Source: Pelosinus sp. UFO1
Lineage (GTDB): Bacteria; Bacillota; Negativicutes; DSM-13327
DNA length: 64,000 nt
Assembly (NCBI RefSeq): GCF_000725345.1
Contig: NZ_CP008852.1
Span: 186,001 to 250,000 of the forward strand
Reading direction: 5' to 3'
Part shown: positions 46,437-53,989 of the stretch, piece after piece
Layout of the letters: each line of letters begins with the position of its first letter
How positions within the stretch are numbered: the stretch's first letter is position 1
Translations under genes and position numbers: made by a program
Notes under the pieces: generated by a model
The model's input: the letters and a program-made list of their open reading frames with translations, nothing else
Databases searched by the model: none
Told to the model about the DNA's origin: nothing

Positions 46437-47498
46437 ATGAAGTATGCAACGAAGCTAGTATTAATTATAATGATGGTCGCAATCTTAGGAAATGGATCGA
46501 ATGCTGCGGCTTATGAACCAATCCGAATGGATAATGTAGAGCAGCTGCCAGAGTGGGAAATGAAAAATAGTTCTCTTGGTGGTAAGCTTCTACTTTCGGA
46601 CAGCCCTGAAATGGTAGAAAATGATGGTATTTTGTATCAGGACAAGGTAGAAGGAAATGTCCGTCTCTTCTTTTATCATGTAAATGCAGCAAAAACTGCT
46701 AAGAAAATGGACGTAATCTTGGAGAATAAAGGTACTGAGGTTGCCCATGTTAAGGTAAGCAAATCTAGTTTAGGTGGACCGGGCTACGCTTGGCTCGTCG
46801 TAGGGAAAGAGACAATGACATCTTATCTTGGTAAAACAGCGTCATATCAAATCAATATCCCTCCAGGTGGAGCGCTGCCATTATCAACAAGCATCAGTGA
46901 GACCGCTGTTCTGCCCAATATGTTGATTAATGGTATCTATGACTTTACAGTAGATCACCCGATAAATGTTAAAGTGATGATGTTGCCTATACTTGAGGAT
47001 GCTATAAAATTTTCTCAAACAGCTAAGGTATTACCTACTGACGAGTGTCGTTTGCGTGGTACCTTTGAAGGGGCAAATCGAAAACTTTCTTCAGTAGATG
47101 CTTATGACCCAGTTCTTTATAAAGCAATAGGAATTACGTTGGCTGATAATGAGATTGATCATTACTTAACGGGAGTTGACGCTACGGATGGAACGAAAGT
47201 TGTCAACTATGGTAATTATGGTGTAGTCTATCAAATTGAACCTCCTGGGAGAAATAGTCGGAGAATTTCTTACTATCTGGTACCATTGGGCGGGTATTAT
47301 GCCGGTGCCATTGGGATACACCACCCGGAAGTAGACTGGAGTCCTATGGCAACACCGCGGGGAAAGGTATATTTCGGGGATAATAAGCAAGATTTTTCAT
47401 TTTTAGGTACTTATGACAAAAGTGAATCCCTATCCTTTACATTCAGCCCTCCAGGAGCATCCAACCTGCCGGTGAAACTCGTTATTTTATCACAGTAA
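46437..47498 (+). CDS. Secreted hypothetical protein, 353 residues
   Basis: The function is not recognised. A signal peptide (about 1-26, hydrophobic core LVLIIMMVAILG, likely cut near SNAAA) indicates export to the periplasm or surface. The mature part appears all-beta, with no cysteine-rich or catalytic motif except a single Cys near 203. GGAGG precedes the ATG. The gene lies 31 nt upstream of thiamine pyrophosphokinase and may be co-transcribed with it, although no functional link is evident. Confidence 0.7.
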   Translation: MKYATKLVLIIMMVAILGNGSNAAAYEPIRMDNVEQLPEWEMKNSSLGGKLLLSDSPEMVENDGILYQDKVEGNVRLFFYHVNAAKTAKKMDVILENKGTEVAHVKVSKSSLGGPGYAWLVVGKETMTSYLGKTASYQINIPPGGALPLSTSISETAVLPNMLINGIYDFTVDHPINVKVMMLPILEDAIKFSQTAKVLPTDECRLRGTFEGANRKLSSVDAYDPVLYKAIGITLADNEIDHYLTGVDATDGTKVVNYGNYGVVYQIEPPGRNSRRISYYLVPLGGYYAGAIGIHHPEVDWSPMATPRGKVYFGDNKQDFSFLGTYDKSESLSFTFSPPGASNLPVKLVILSQ

Positions 47499-47529
47499 GC
47501 TTAGGAAAAAGATTCGGGAGACTTATGGA

Positions 47530-48261
47530 ATGAAGAACCAATTGATACTACCACAACTACGATGTTCCTTTGAAAAAGAACTGCCAGATTCCGAGGTTTT
47601 ACTTGTTGCTGGTGGAAGGCAGCCTGCATCAAAATGGCTTGCTCAAGCGGCCACTCAATTTCCTGTTTGGTGTATAGATAGTGGCGTTGACATTTGCCGC
47701 ATGAATAATATTATCCCAGAACGGCTCATTGGTGACGGGGATAGTGCTACATCCCAGGGGTGGTCTTGGGGGAAGGAATTAGGGATTCCTGTGGAGGTCT
47801 ATCCGCCAGAGAAAAACTTGACTGATTTACAATTAGCATTACAAACAGTAGGGTCACTACATGGAGAAGCTATAGTCGTTGTAACTGGTGTGTGGGGAGG
47901 CCGTTTTGATCATGCTTTTAGTAACATCTATTCTTTAAAAGGTTGCGAAGCTTTTGGAATACGGGGTTGCTGTGCGGACGAAAAAGAAGTGCTTATACTA
48001 TTAAAAGGCAAAGATTCTGTAGTCATAGATACGGCAACCTGTCCAAAAGTTGTTTCTTTACTCCCGTTATCTTCGGAATGCTCCGGTGTTTGTATTGATG
48101 GTGTTCATTGGCCGTTGGTCGATGTTCAATTACATGATACCTTACCCTATGCTGTCAGCAATCGTCCCAGCCAATTGGGCACATCAATCACAGTGACTAT
48201 TGAAGCAGGTTGGTTAGGGATATATTTATGCTGGGATGAAAAAGGTCTGAATACTAAATAA
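47530..48261 (+). CDS. thiN: Thiamine pyrophosphokinase
   Basis: This enzyme transfers pyrophosphate from ATP to thiamine to make TPP. Its 243 residues carry the family motifs IDSGVD near 50, LIGDGDSAT near 70, PPEKNLTDLQLAL near 95, and GGRFDHAFSN near 127. It is followed by the ThiT thiamine transporter gene, so uptake and activation are neighbours, although a separate promoter lies between them. The start at 47530 is preceded by a GGGAG site. Confidence 0.9.
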   Translation: MKNQLILPQLRCSFEKELPDSEVLLVAGGRQPASKWLAQAATQFPVWCIDSGVDICRMNNIIPERLIGDGDSATSQGWSWGKELGIPVEVYPPEKNLTDLQLALQTVGSLHGEAIVVVTGVWGGRFDHAFSNIYSLKGCEAFGIRGCCADEKEVLILLKGKDSVVIDTATCPKVVSLLPLSSECSGVCIDGVHWPLVDVQLHDTLPYAVSNRPSQLGTSITVTIEAGWLGIYLCWDEKGLNTK

Positions 48262-48277
48262 GTAATATTAATTTTTA

Positions 48278-48306
48278 TTGACAAATATTGGATGCGGAAA
48301 TAGAAT
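48278..48306 (+). promoter_or_regulatory. Sigma-A type promoter of thiT
   Basis: TTGACA (48278-48283), a 17-nt spacer and TAGAAT (48301-48306). Confidence 0.75.
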
Positions 48307-48434
48307 ATATGCAATAACCTATAATCCTATACTTGGTGCGGAAAAACTGGATTAGGGAGCGAATCGGCAATTAACACCTCATTCCTAAGATAAGAATGTG
48401 GTGTTAAATTTCCCTATGCCTAGTAAAAAAAAGA
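48307..48434 (+). promoter_or_regulatory. Structured leader of thiT, unrecognised
   Basis: A leader of about 120 nt has a strong hairpin (TTAACACC and CATTC at 48371-48384, with GAATG and GGTGTTAA at 48394-48407) enclosed by TAGGGA/TCCCTA (48353-48358, 48411-48416). An alternative TAATCC/GGATTA pairing (48322-48327, 48349-48354) overlaps the closing stem. The TPP riboswitch consensus (CTGAGA, ACCTGA-GGATAATGC) is not present. Confidence 0.45.
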
Positions 48435-49103
48435 ATGGAGACGAGTGGTGTGGAAGCAAATTTTAGTAGTAAAGTAGCAATAATTTTAGATCAGCCAACC
48501 AGTATTTTCGCTCTAGTGGCACTGGTGACCTTGATTTCCGCTTTTGTATACATAAAAAAAATCAAACTAAACACGCGAATGATTACTCATATTGGTCTAA
48601 TGCTTGCATTAACTGTAATCCTGCATAATCTTCGCTTATACCATATGCCCCAAGGCGGTAGTGTAACGTTAGGAGGAATGATTCCCCTTCTGTTGATTGC
48701 TTTTCGTTATGGACCTGTTGTTGGATATCTGGCAGGTTTTATCTATGGATTGATGAATTTAATACAAGATCCTTATATCCTGCATCCGATTCAAGTTCTC
48801 TTTGATTACCCTCTGCCCTATATGGCAATTGGTATGGCAGGTTATTTTAAAGATCGATTTTTTTTGGGAGCTATAGTTGCCAGCTGTGGTCGGTTTCTTT
48901 GCCACTTTATATCGGGGGCAGTTTTCTTTGCTAGTTATGCACCCCCTGGAACATCACCTTATTGGTATTCCCTGGTATTTAATGCAACATATCTTGTACC
49001 TGAATTGTGTATTTGTCTTGTAATTCTACGCGTACTGCCAGTGAAACGTATACTGTTCCAAATGAAAAATCAAAATTATTACGGACTAATAACACTTAAT
49101 TGA
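48435..49103 (+). CDS. thiT: Energy-coupled thiamine transporter ThiT
   Basis: This is the substrate-binding S-component of an ECF thiamine transporter. The 222 residues include six membrane helices after an extra N-terminal helix (about 22-40). The family pattern is clear: GGSVTLGGMIPLLLIAFRYG and GFIYGLMNLIQDPYILHPIQVLFDYPLPY, then CHFISGAVFFA. It needs the shared EcfAAT module, which is not in the window. ATG 48435 has no obvious ribosome site; a GTG at 48450 with GGAG upstream is an alternative start. Confidence 0.92.
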   Translation: METSGVEANFSSKVAIILDQPTSIFALVALVTLISAFVYIKKIKLNTRMITHIGLMLALTVILHNLRLYHMPQGGSVTLGGMIPLLLIAFRYGPVVGYLAGFIYGLMNLIQDPYILHPIQVLFDYPLPYMAIGMAGYFKDRFFLGAIVASCGRFLCHFISGAVFFASYAPPGTSPYWYSLVFNATYLVPELCICLVILRVLPVKRILFQMKNQNYYGLITLN

Positions 49104-49190
49104 AGACTGCTCACCGACTTACCTCAGGTATCGTCTAGTGGTACATATTTTATAGTAATGGGTTTATATTAATATTATCCTTTAGATACT

Positions 49191-49236
49191 ATACTCTTGC
49201 CAAATTTCAATTTGAGGTTTGGCAGGAGTATCCTTT
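49191..49236 (+). terminator. Intrinsic terminator after thiT
   Basis: ATACTCTTGCCAAA (49191-49204) pairs with TTTGGCAGGAGTAT (49218-49231), with one mismatch and a T-rich tail. Confidence 0.8.
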
Positions 49237-49328
49237 TATATAGCTAATATCTTAATTATGAAAAATGAGGATCGTCCCCGCGGCTATCCAGTAAAGTCAA
49301 ATGATTTGAAGACTAGGAGATGAAATAA

Positions 49329-50408
49329 ATGAAAATTGGTGCACGTGTTCTCAAAACTGGTATAGCCGTTGCAATAACAATGTTTTTCTGTAAATTCCTT
49401 GGCCTAGAGCCTGCCTTCTTTGGTGCTGTTTCTGCTGTAATTAATATGCAGCCATCCATTTTTTTAACGCTAAGGGCAGCACGAGATCAGATTTTGGTCC
49501 ATCTTCTTGGCATTGCAGCAGGTTTCTTCTTTGGCTATTTTCTCGGTGTTAATCCATTTTCAGCAGGTTTAATTGTTATTTTGTTAATACCAATATACAT
49601 AAAATTAAGACTGCATAGTGGTATCACTATGGGGATCGTAGCGGCTCTCTTTGTCTTAAGTTCTAGTACGGAAGAGTTCATGATGCATGCTCTTGCTAGA
49701 TCAGGGGTGATTTTCGTTGGTCTTGGATCCGCCATGCTTGTCAACGTATTATTATGGCCACCGAGGTATACCAAACTACTGAAAGAGAAGCTAAGGCAGA
49801 GCAACGAGGCAGCGGTTCTTTACTTCTGCCGAGCAGTGCAGGATTATGTCGGTCTTGATAGCAGCAAAGAGCTTCACATTGATACGGAACAAAGAAAGAG
49901 AGTGTACAAACTAAATAAGGAAGCGCGAGTGATATTGGATCTACTTAGCAGTGAGCGTCCAGTAGTCGCGGAATCAACTGAGCCAAGAGAGTGGATTACT
50001 CTAGCAGAAAAGCTAATTGATTACAATGAATCGATTATAAAAAAAGGTGATCGTATTTTTGATCTTTTGCCGACGCGATTGGAGCGAAGGATGAAGTCGG
50101 ATGCTCCACCTGTCAGCGATGAATTCAAAGCAATTTTAGAAATATTGGAAAGTGGATGTACAATCGTTGTTCGCGTGAACGGGAAAATTAGGTCAGTCAT
50201 TGTTGATGGAGGTATAGTCAGTCCAGAAGAGATTAGTGAGGAGTATTGGGAAAGCCTTACTATGGCAATAGAGCAATGGCAGCAAAGACTTGCTGGTAGC
50301 TATTATTTGCATGGTTTACTTGAAATCGCTGTAACTGCAAATGAGATCAAGTGGGCTACGAGACAAGCCAAGATATTGCTGCAAGAAAGTGTAGAAAACA
50401 AAGAATAA
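49329..50408 (+). CDS. Aromatic acid exporter family protein (FUSC/DUF939-like)
   Basis: The 359-residue membrane protein has five to six helices in its first 145 residues (GAVSAVINMQPSIFLTLRAARDQI is typical) and a cytoplasmic C-terminal half with coiled-coil character. This is the half-size FUSC or ArAE_1 plan found in Firmicutes. The family is associated with export of aromatic acids or related compounds, but the substrate here is unknown. It is monocistronic and followed by repeats A (partial) and B. Confidence 0.85.
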   Translation: MKIGARVLKTGIAVAITMFFCKFLGLEPAFFGAVSAVINMQPSIFLTLRAARDQILVHLLGIAAGFFFGYFLGVNPFSAGLIVILLIPIYIKLRLHSGITMGIVAALFVLSSSTEEFMMHALARSGVIFVGLGSAMLVNVLLWPPRYTKLLKEKLRQSNEAAVLYFCRAVQDYVGLDSSKELHIDTEQRKRVYKLNKEARVILDLLSSERPVVAESTEPREWITLAEKLIDYNESIIKKGDRIFDLLPTRLERRMKSDAPPVSDEFKAILEILESGCTIVVRVNGKIRSVIVDGGIVSPEEISEEYWESLTMAIEQWQQRLAGSYYLHGLLEIAVTANEIKWATRQAKILLQESVENKE

Positions 50409-50425
50409 ACATTTTAAGAAAAGAT

Positions 50426-50475
50426 TTGGCTTCTGTCTGCGTCCGAGGACTTGGCACAAGCCAAGTCTTTTATTA
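50426..50475 (+). repeat. Dispersed structured repeat A, copy 4 (5'-truncated)
   Basis: Only the last 50 bases are kept, including GACTTGGC-ACAA-GCCAAGTC and its T-rich tail, which could serve as the terminator of the exporter gene. Confidence 0.8.
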
Positions 50476-50491
50476 AAATTTCAAGGTTTAC

Positions 50492-50584
50492 AAACCACAA
50501 AGACACAATGCCGCTAACACGGCACACAAAAGATAAACTATAAGTAGAACTTCTTGTGAACATCTCTTTGTGTCTTTGTGGTTT
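50492..50584. repeat. Dispersed palindromic repeat B, copy 2
   Basis: The 93-bp element has 17-bp perfect terminal inverted repeats (50492-50508, 50568-50584). The outermost pairs differ from copy 1 on both arms in a compensating way (GAACC/GGTTC against AAACC/GGTTT). Confidence 0.85.
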
Positions 50585-50658
50585 AAATATTTTGTGTATG
50601 TTTTGAAGGACACAAGCATTTTTCTTATCCCTTGTTATATTTACTTGCAAATATAGTT

Positions 50659-50700
50659 TTGACAATGTGAATGTTTTGGTGTACTATTTTACTAATACAC
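50659..50700 (+). promoter_or_regulatory. Promoter with overlapping GntR-type operator
   Basis: TTGACA (50659-50664), a 17-nt spacer and TACTAT (50682-50687) form the promoter. An inverted repeat GTGTA-C-TA/TA-A-TACAC (50679-50700) covers the -10 box, as expected for autoregulation by the YtrA-type repressor encoded next. Confidence 0.7.
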
Positions 50701-50734
50701 TCAATGGGCATATAGAAAACTAAGGAGTGAAGGC

Positions 50735-51112
50735 ATGGATTTGGAATTTGATGATAAGATGCCGATATATCTACAAATTATGGACAGGATAAAAATGGAT
50801 ATTGTTACCCAAAAGCTAAAAGCGAATGACAAATTACCATCAGTAAGGGAAATGTCTTCGATTTTGAAGGTAAATCCCAATACGTTGCAGAGAGCATACC
50901 AAGAACTTGAAAGACTTGGAATTGTATATACACAAAGGGGAATGGGAACATTTGTGGGGGAAAGGGATACTATGGTAGATGAATTAAAACAGGAAATGGC
51001 TAGGGAAGTTATGCATTCATTTATCCTACGAATGAAACGCTTAGGATTTAGTGAGCAAGAGATCATTGAGAGAATTTCTCAAAATATAATAGAGGTGAAA
51101 CAACATGGATAA
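50735..51112 (+). CDS. YtrA-subfamily GntR transcriptional regulator
   Basis: The short GntR repressor has 125 residues. The winged helix (about 10-75, with LPSVREMSSILKVNPNTLQRAYQELERLGIVYTQRGMGTFV) is followed by a small dimerisation helix region instead of a large effector domain, which is the YtrA plan. It starts an operon with an ABC ATPase and permease and overlaps the ATPase gene by 8 nt. It probably represses its own operon by binding the palindrome over the -10 box. Confidence 0.92.
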   Translation: MDLEFDDKMPIYLQIMDRIKMDIVTQKLKANDKLPSVREMSSILKVNPNTLQRAYQELERLGIVYTQRGMGTFVGERDTMVDELKQEMAREVMHSFILRMKRLGFSEQEIIERISQNIIEVKQHG

Positions 51113-51800
51113 TATATTGATGGCTGAAAACCTATGTAAGGCTTATTTTAATAAGAAAGCATTGCAAGGAATAAATCTAACGATACAACAAGGAAAAATA
51201 GTGGGGCTTCTCGGCCCGAACGGTAGCGGGAAAACTACATTTCTAAAAATAGCAGCGGGCATATTACATCCATCTTCAGGGCAGATACTTATAGATGGTC
51301 AAAAACCAGGAGTTTATACAAAATCCATCGTGTCCTATTTGCCCGACACAGAATACCTTTTCAAATGGATGAAAATAAAAGATGCCGTACAATATTTCAA
51401 GGATTTCTACTCTGACTTTGATGAAAAGAAAGCTTCCCAGTTGCTAGAATTTATGAAACTTGATGGTAATAGCAGTGTTAAAAGCCTATCAAAAGGCATG
51501 AAAGAAAAATTAAAGCTAACATTAGTGCTTTCGCGAAAAGCGAAACTTTATATACTTGATGAACCCCTTGGTGGTGTAGATCCTACTGCGCGAGAAAAAA
51601 TATTAGATGCAATTATCAATAACTTTAGTGAAGACAGCTCTATGATCATTACGACTCATCTTGTAAATGATATTGAACGGATTTTTGATGATGTAGCGTT
51701 TATATCTGAGGGAGAAATTGTACTACAGGGGAATGCGGAAGAATTAAGATTGAACAAGAACAAATCCATTGATGAATTGTATAGGGAGGTATTTCAATAA
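51105..51800 (+). CDS. ABC transporter ATP-binding protein (YtrB-like)
   Basis: The 231-residue ATPase powers the permease encoded downstream. It has Walker A GPNGSGKTTF (about 36), the signature SLSKGMKEKLKL, Walker B LYILDEPLGGVDP and the H-loop THL. It overlaps the regulator gene by 8 nt and the permease gene by 1 nt. This operon type often responds to cell-wall-active compounds, but the substrate here is unknown. Confidence 0.92.
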   Translation: MDNILMAENLCKAYFNKKALQGINLTIQQGKIVGLLGPNGSGKTTFLKIAAGILHPSSGQILIDGQKPGVYTKSIVSYLPDTEYLFKWMKIKDAVQYFKDFYSDFDEKKASQLLEFMKLDGNSSVKSLSKGMKEKLKLTLVLSRKAKLYILDEPLGGVDPTAREKILDAIINNFSEDSSMIITTHLVNDIERIFDDVAFISEGEIVLQGNAEELRLNKNKSIDELYREVFQ

Positions 51801-52504
51801 TGCTGAATCTTATAAAATATGAAGTAAGAGGAAAGTTTTTAACCATACTTGGCATTAGCCTTACGGTTATAATGGGAAATCTCCTCCTGATGACAAAGAT
51901 TGATTCCTGGCAAGTCGGAGCTTCTGTACTATCAGGAATTATAGGAATTGGTGCCCTAATCGTTATGTTTTTATCCTCACTAACACTGATGAGTGATTAC
52001 TTGTATAATGAGCAAGGTTATTTGTTATTTACCCTTCCGCAAACAGGCTTATCTATAATGGTTTCTAGATTAATAGCCGCTGTAATGCAAATAAGTATTG
52101 TTACTATTGTATCCTTACTTATGTTCTGCCTACTTGATCAAGGAAGAATGTTTAATATCATTATGCATAACAGTGAGGTATCTGAGCTACTGTATTCTTT
52201 ACTTATGTTTCTATGGTCCATTGTTTCAGCTTTAACATTTATCTATTTTTGTATGGTTGTTGGTAAAATAGCCTTGCGCGGGAAAAAAATAGGGAAAATC
52301 GGTTCCTTTATCATTTTCTTTGTATTTAGTATGATAAGAAATGGGCTAACATTGATGATTTCAAATTTCTTCCCACAAATAGTTCAATTACATTCCTTTA
52401 CTACCGTTACGGTTAATGTGGGGACGACTATCTTTGATATAGTTACCTTTGCCATATTATTAATGGCTACTTCCTATTTATTAGAGCACAAGGTAGATCT
52501 ATAA
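51800..52504 (+). CDS. ABC transporter permease of the GntR operon
   Basis: The 234-residue membrane protein has about six helices and is the third gene of the YtrA-type operon. It has the ABC-2-like layout (first helix near 15-35 preceded by LIKYEVRGKF). The TAATG junction with the ATPase gene indicates tight coupling. It is followed by a terminator and repeat A copy 3. The substrate is unknown. Confidence 0.85.
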   Translation: MLNLIKYEVRGKFLTILGISLTVIMGNLLLMTKIDSWQVGASVLSGIIGIGALIVMFLSSLTLMSDYLYNEQGYLLFTLPQTGLSIMVSRLIAAVMQISIVTIVSLLMFCLLDQGRMFNIIMHNSEVSELLYSLLMFLWSIVSALTFIYFCMVVGKIALRGKKIGKIGSFIIFFVFSMIRNGLTLMISNFFPQIVQLHSFTTVTVNVGTTIFDIVTFAILLMATSYLLEHKVDL

Positions 52505-52534
52505 AAAAGGTTACACATAAGAGTTAGTAAAAAG

Positions 52535-52581
52535 ACGCTGATCGATAGACAAAGGAATTGTTCTATCGATCAGCGTTTTTT
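52535..52581 (+). terminator. Intrinsic terminator of the GntR/ABC operon
   Basis: ACGCTGATCGATAGA (52535-52549) pairs exactly with TCTATCGATCAGCGT (52562-52576), followed by a T-run. Repeat A starts right after it. Confidence 0.9.
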
Positions 52582-52582
52582 A

Positions 52583-52679
52583 GCGGAATCAGAAAGTATA
52601 GCACTTTCTTGATTCCAAGTAAGAACGACTAAGGCTTCTGCCTGCGTCGAGGACTTGGAACAAACCAAGTCTTTTCTTA
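52583..52679 (+). repeat. Dispersed structured repeat A, copy 3
   Basis: Near identical to the copies at 8397 and 46030. It ends 10 nt before the 3' end of the convergent MBL-fold gene. Confidence 0.85.
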
Positions 52680-52688
52680 TCTATTGAT

Positions 52689-53597
52689 TTATTTCCACCA
52701 GAAGGTTTTAGGATATTCGGCAGCCGTAAAGTTGACGATTTCCCCAATTCGAGGTGTTGAAATGGTAACATTTCTATCGATGGCTGCTTTTGTTACACGC
52801 TCAATCGGTTCTATCCAGTCATGAAAGGCCAAACTAAAAGCGGCCCAGTGAATCGGAATCATCAATTTGCCTTTCAGATCAAGATGGGCTTGTACTGATT
52901 CTTCTGGCAACATATGAATAGCAGCCCAGCGTTTATCATATTGCCCGCACTCCATTAACGTCAAATCAAATGGTCCAAACTTTTCACCAATTTCTGCAAA
53001 GTGAGGGCCGTAACCACCATCCCCACTAAAAAAAACTCTTGTTTGTTTACCTACAATCGTCCAAGAACACCACAATGTTTTATTACGATCAAATAATCCT
53101 CTGCCTGAAAAATGCCTCGCGGGTGTACAAGTCAATGTTAGTCCAGCGAAGTCCACTTTATCCCACCAGTTAAATTCTCTGATCTTTTCTTGAGCAATTC
53201 CCCAGCTTTTTAAACGACTTCCGACCCCAGTAGGAACGCAGAATTGACTGGTTTTGTCCTTAAGTAGCATGATTGAGTGGTAATCCATATGGTCATAGTG
53301 ATCATGGGACAGAATAATAACATCAATAGGTGGCAGCAATTCTGGTTTGATAGGTAAGACTTTGCTAAAACGCTTACCTCCGACAAAGGGAAAAGGGGAA
53401 GGCGAATTTGCAAATGTAGGATCTAATAATAATCTCTTTCCTTCTATTTCTAATAACAAAGCAGAATGACCAAACCAGATAACTTTTGCTTGTTGATTAG
53501 AAGTTATGGCGTCAATAGTCAATGGTTCTACCGGAATTGCTTTATGTGGTTTTCTTCTTGGATTTGCTTTAAATAAGTCTCTAATTATCGTTAACAT
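52689..53597 (-). CDS. MBL-fold metallohydrolase (NAPE-PLD/UlaG-like)
   Basis: The 302-residue metallo-beta-lactamase-fold hydrolase has WFGHSALLLEIEGKRLLLDP at the start and the dimetal site LSHDHYDHMD (about 113). Further ligands lie in CTPARHFSGRG, FFSGDGGYGP and PIHWAAFSLAFH. This spacing suits the branch containing N-acylphosphatidylethanolamine-type phospholipase D and UlaG-like lactonases. The substrate cannot be assigned. There is no signal peptide. It is monocistronic and convergent with the ABC operon. Confidence 0.88.
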   Translation of the reverse strand: MLTIIRDLFKANPRRKPHKAIPVEPLTIDAITSNQQAKVIWFGHSALLLEIEGKRLLLDPTFANSPSPFPFVGGKRFSKVLPIKPELLPPIDVIILSHDHYDHMDYHSIMLLKDKTSQFCVPTGVGSRLKSWGIAQEKIREFNWWDKVDFAGLTLTCTPARHFSGRGLFDRNKTLWCSWTIVGKQTRVFFSGDGGYGPHFAEIGEKFGPFDLTLMECGQYDKRWAAIHMLPEESVQAHLDLKGKLMIPIHWAAFSLAFHDWIEPIERVTKAAIDRNVTISTPRIGEIVNFTAAEYPKTFWWK

Positions 53598-53904
53598 TTA
53601 CGTTATCTCCATCTCATTAGTGTAATTTGATACTTGGATAAATACTGAAATATATAATAGAACGACTTTAAAATGAGGTTCACCTATATTGTAGAATTAG
53701 TAGGATTTGATTTTACAGCCTAGTGTTATATTATATTTCGAAAAGTGTCGAATTGATGTTATTATATTTTATCTTCAATTTATTGTCAATAGTATAAACG
53801 GTAGCCCATTAAAGCCGTCTAATAGGAGAACAGGAGTATTATCCCCATCCTAGAGGAATAATATAATAGAGCTACTCCTTGTATAGTAGACGGTATATAT
53901 AAGG

Positions 53905-53930
53905 GTACTATAGTACAAATAAGTACATAC
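53905..53930. promoter_or_regulatory. Palindromic operator, HxlR-like pattern
   Basis: GTACTATAGTAC (53905-53916) is a perfect 12-bp palindrome, followed by AAGTACATACTT. Both lie just upstream of the -35 element. Such TACTAT/ATAGTA sites are typical for HxlR-family redox sensors. The regulator itself is not in the window. Confidence 0.5.
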
Positions 53931-53959
53931 TTGTTATTTATTCTTTCTGTATATATGAT
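53931..53959 (+). promoter_or_regulatory. Sigma-A type promoter of the OYE gene
   Basis: TTGTTA (53931-53936), a 17-nt spacer and TATGAT (53954-53959). Confidence 0.6.
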
Positions 53960-53989
53960 TACAACATAGAATAAAAAGGAGTGTGAAAC

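Larger units (their letters stand above)
53598..53989. other. Intergenic region upstream of the OYE gene
   Basis: It holds the operator-like palindrome and promoter listed separately. Further upstream, GGAGTATTA pairs partly with TAATA and ACTCC (about 53830-53880), and CCGTCTA (53814-53820) matches TAGACGG (53886-53892), so a larger stem is possible. No gene was seen. Confidence 0.5.

Noticed and set aside
48307-48434. TPP riboswitch upstream of thiT
   Set aside because: A GGATTA...AGCG stretch is vaguely similar to part of the consensus, but the CTGAGA and ACCTGA core elements are missing.
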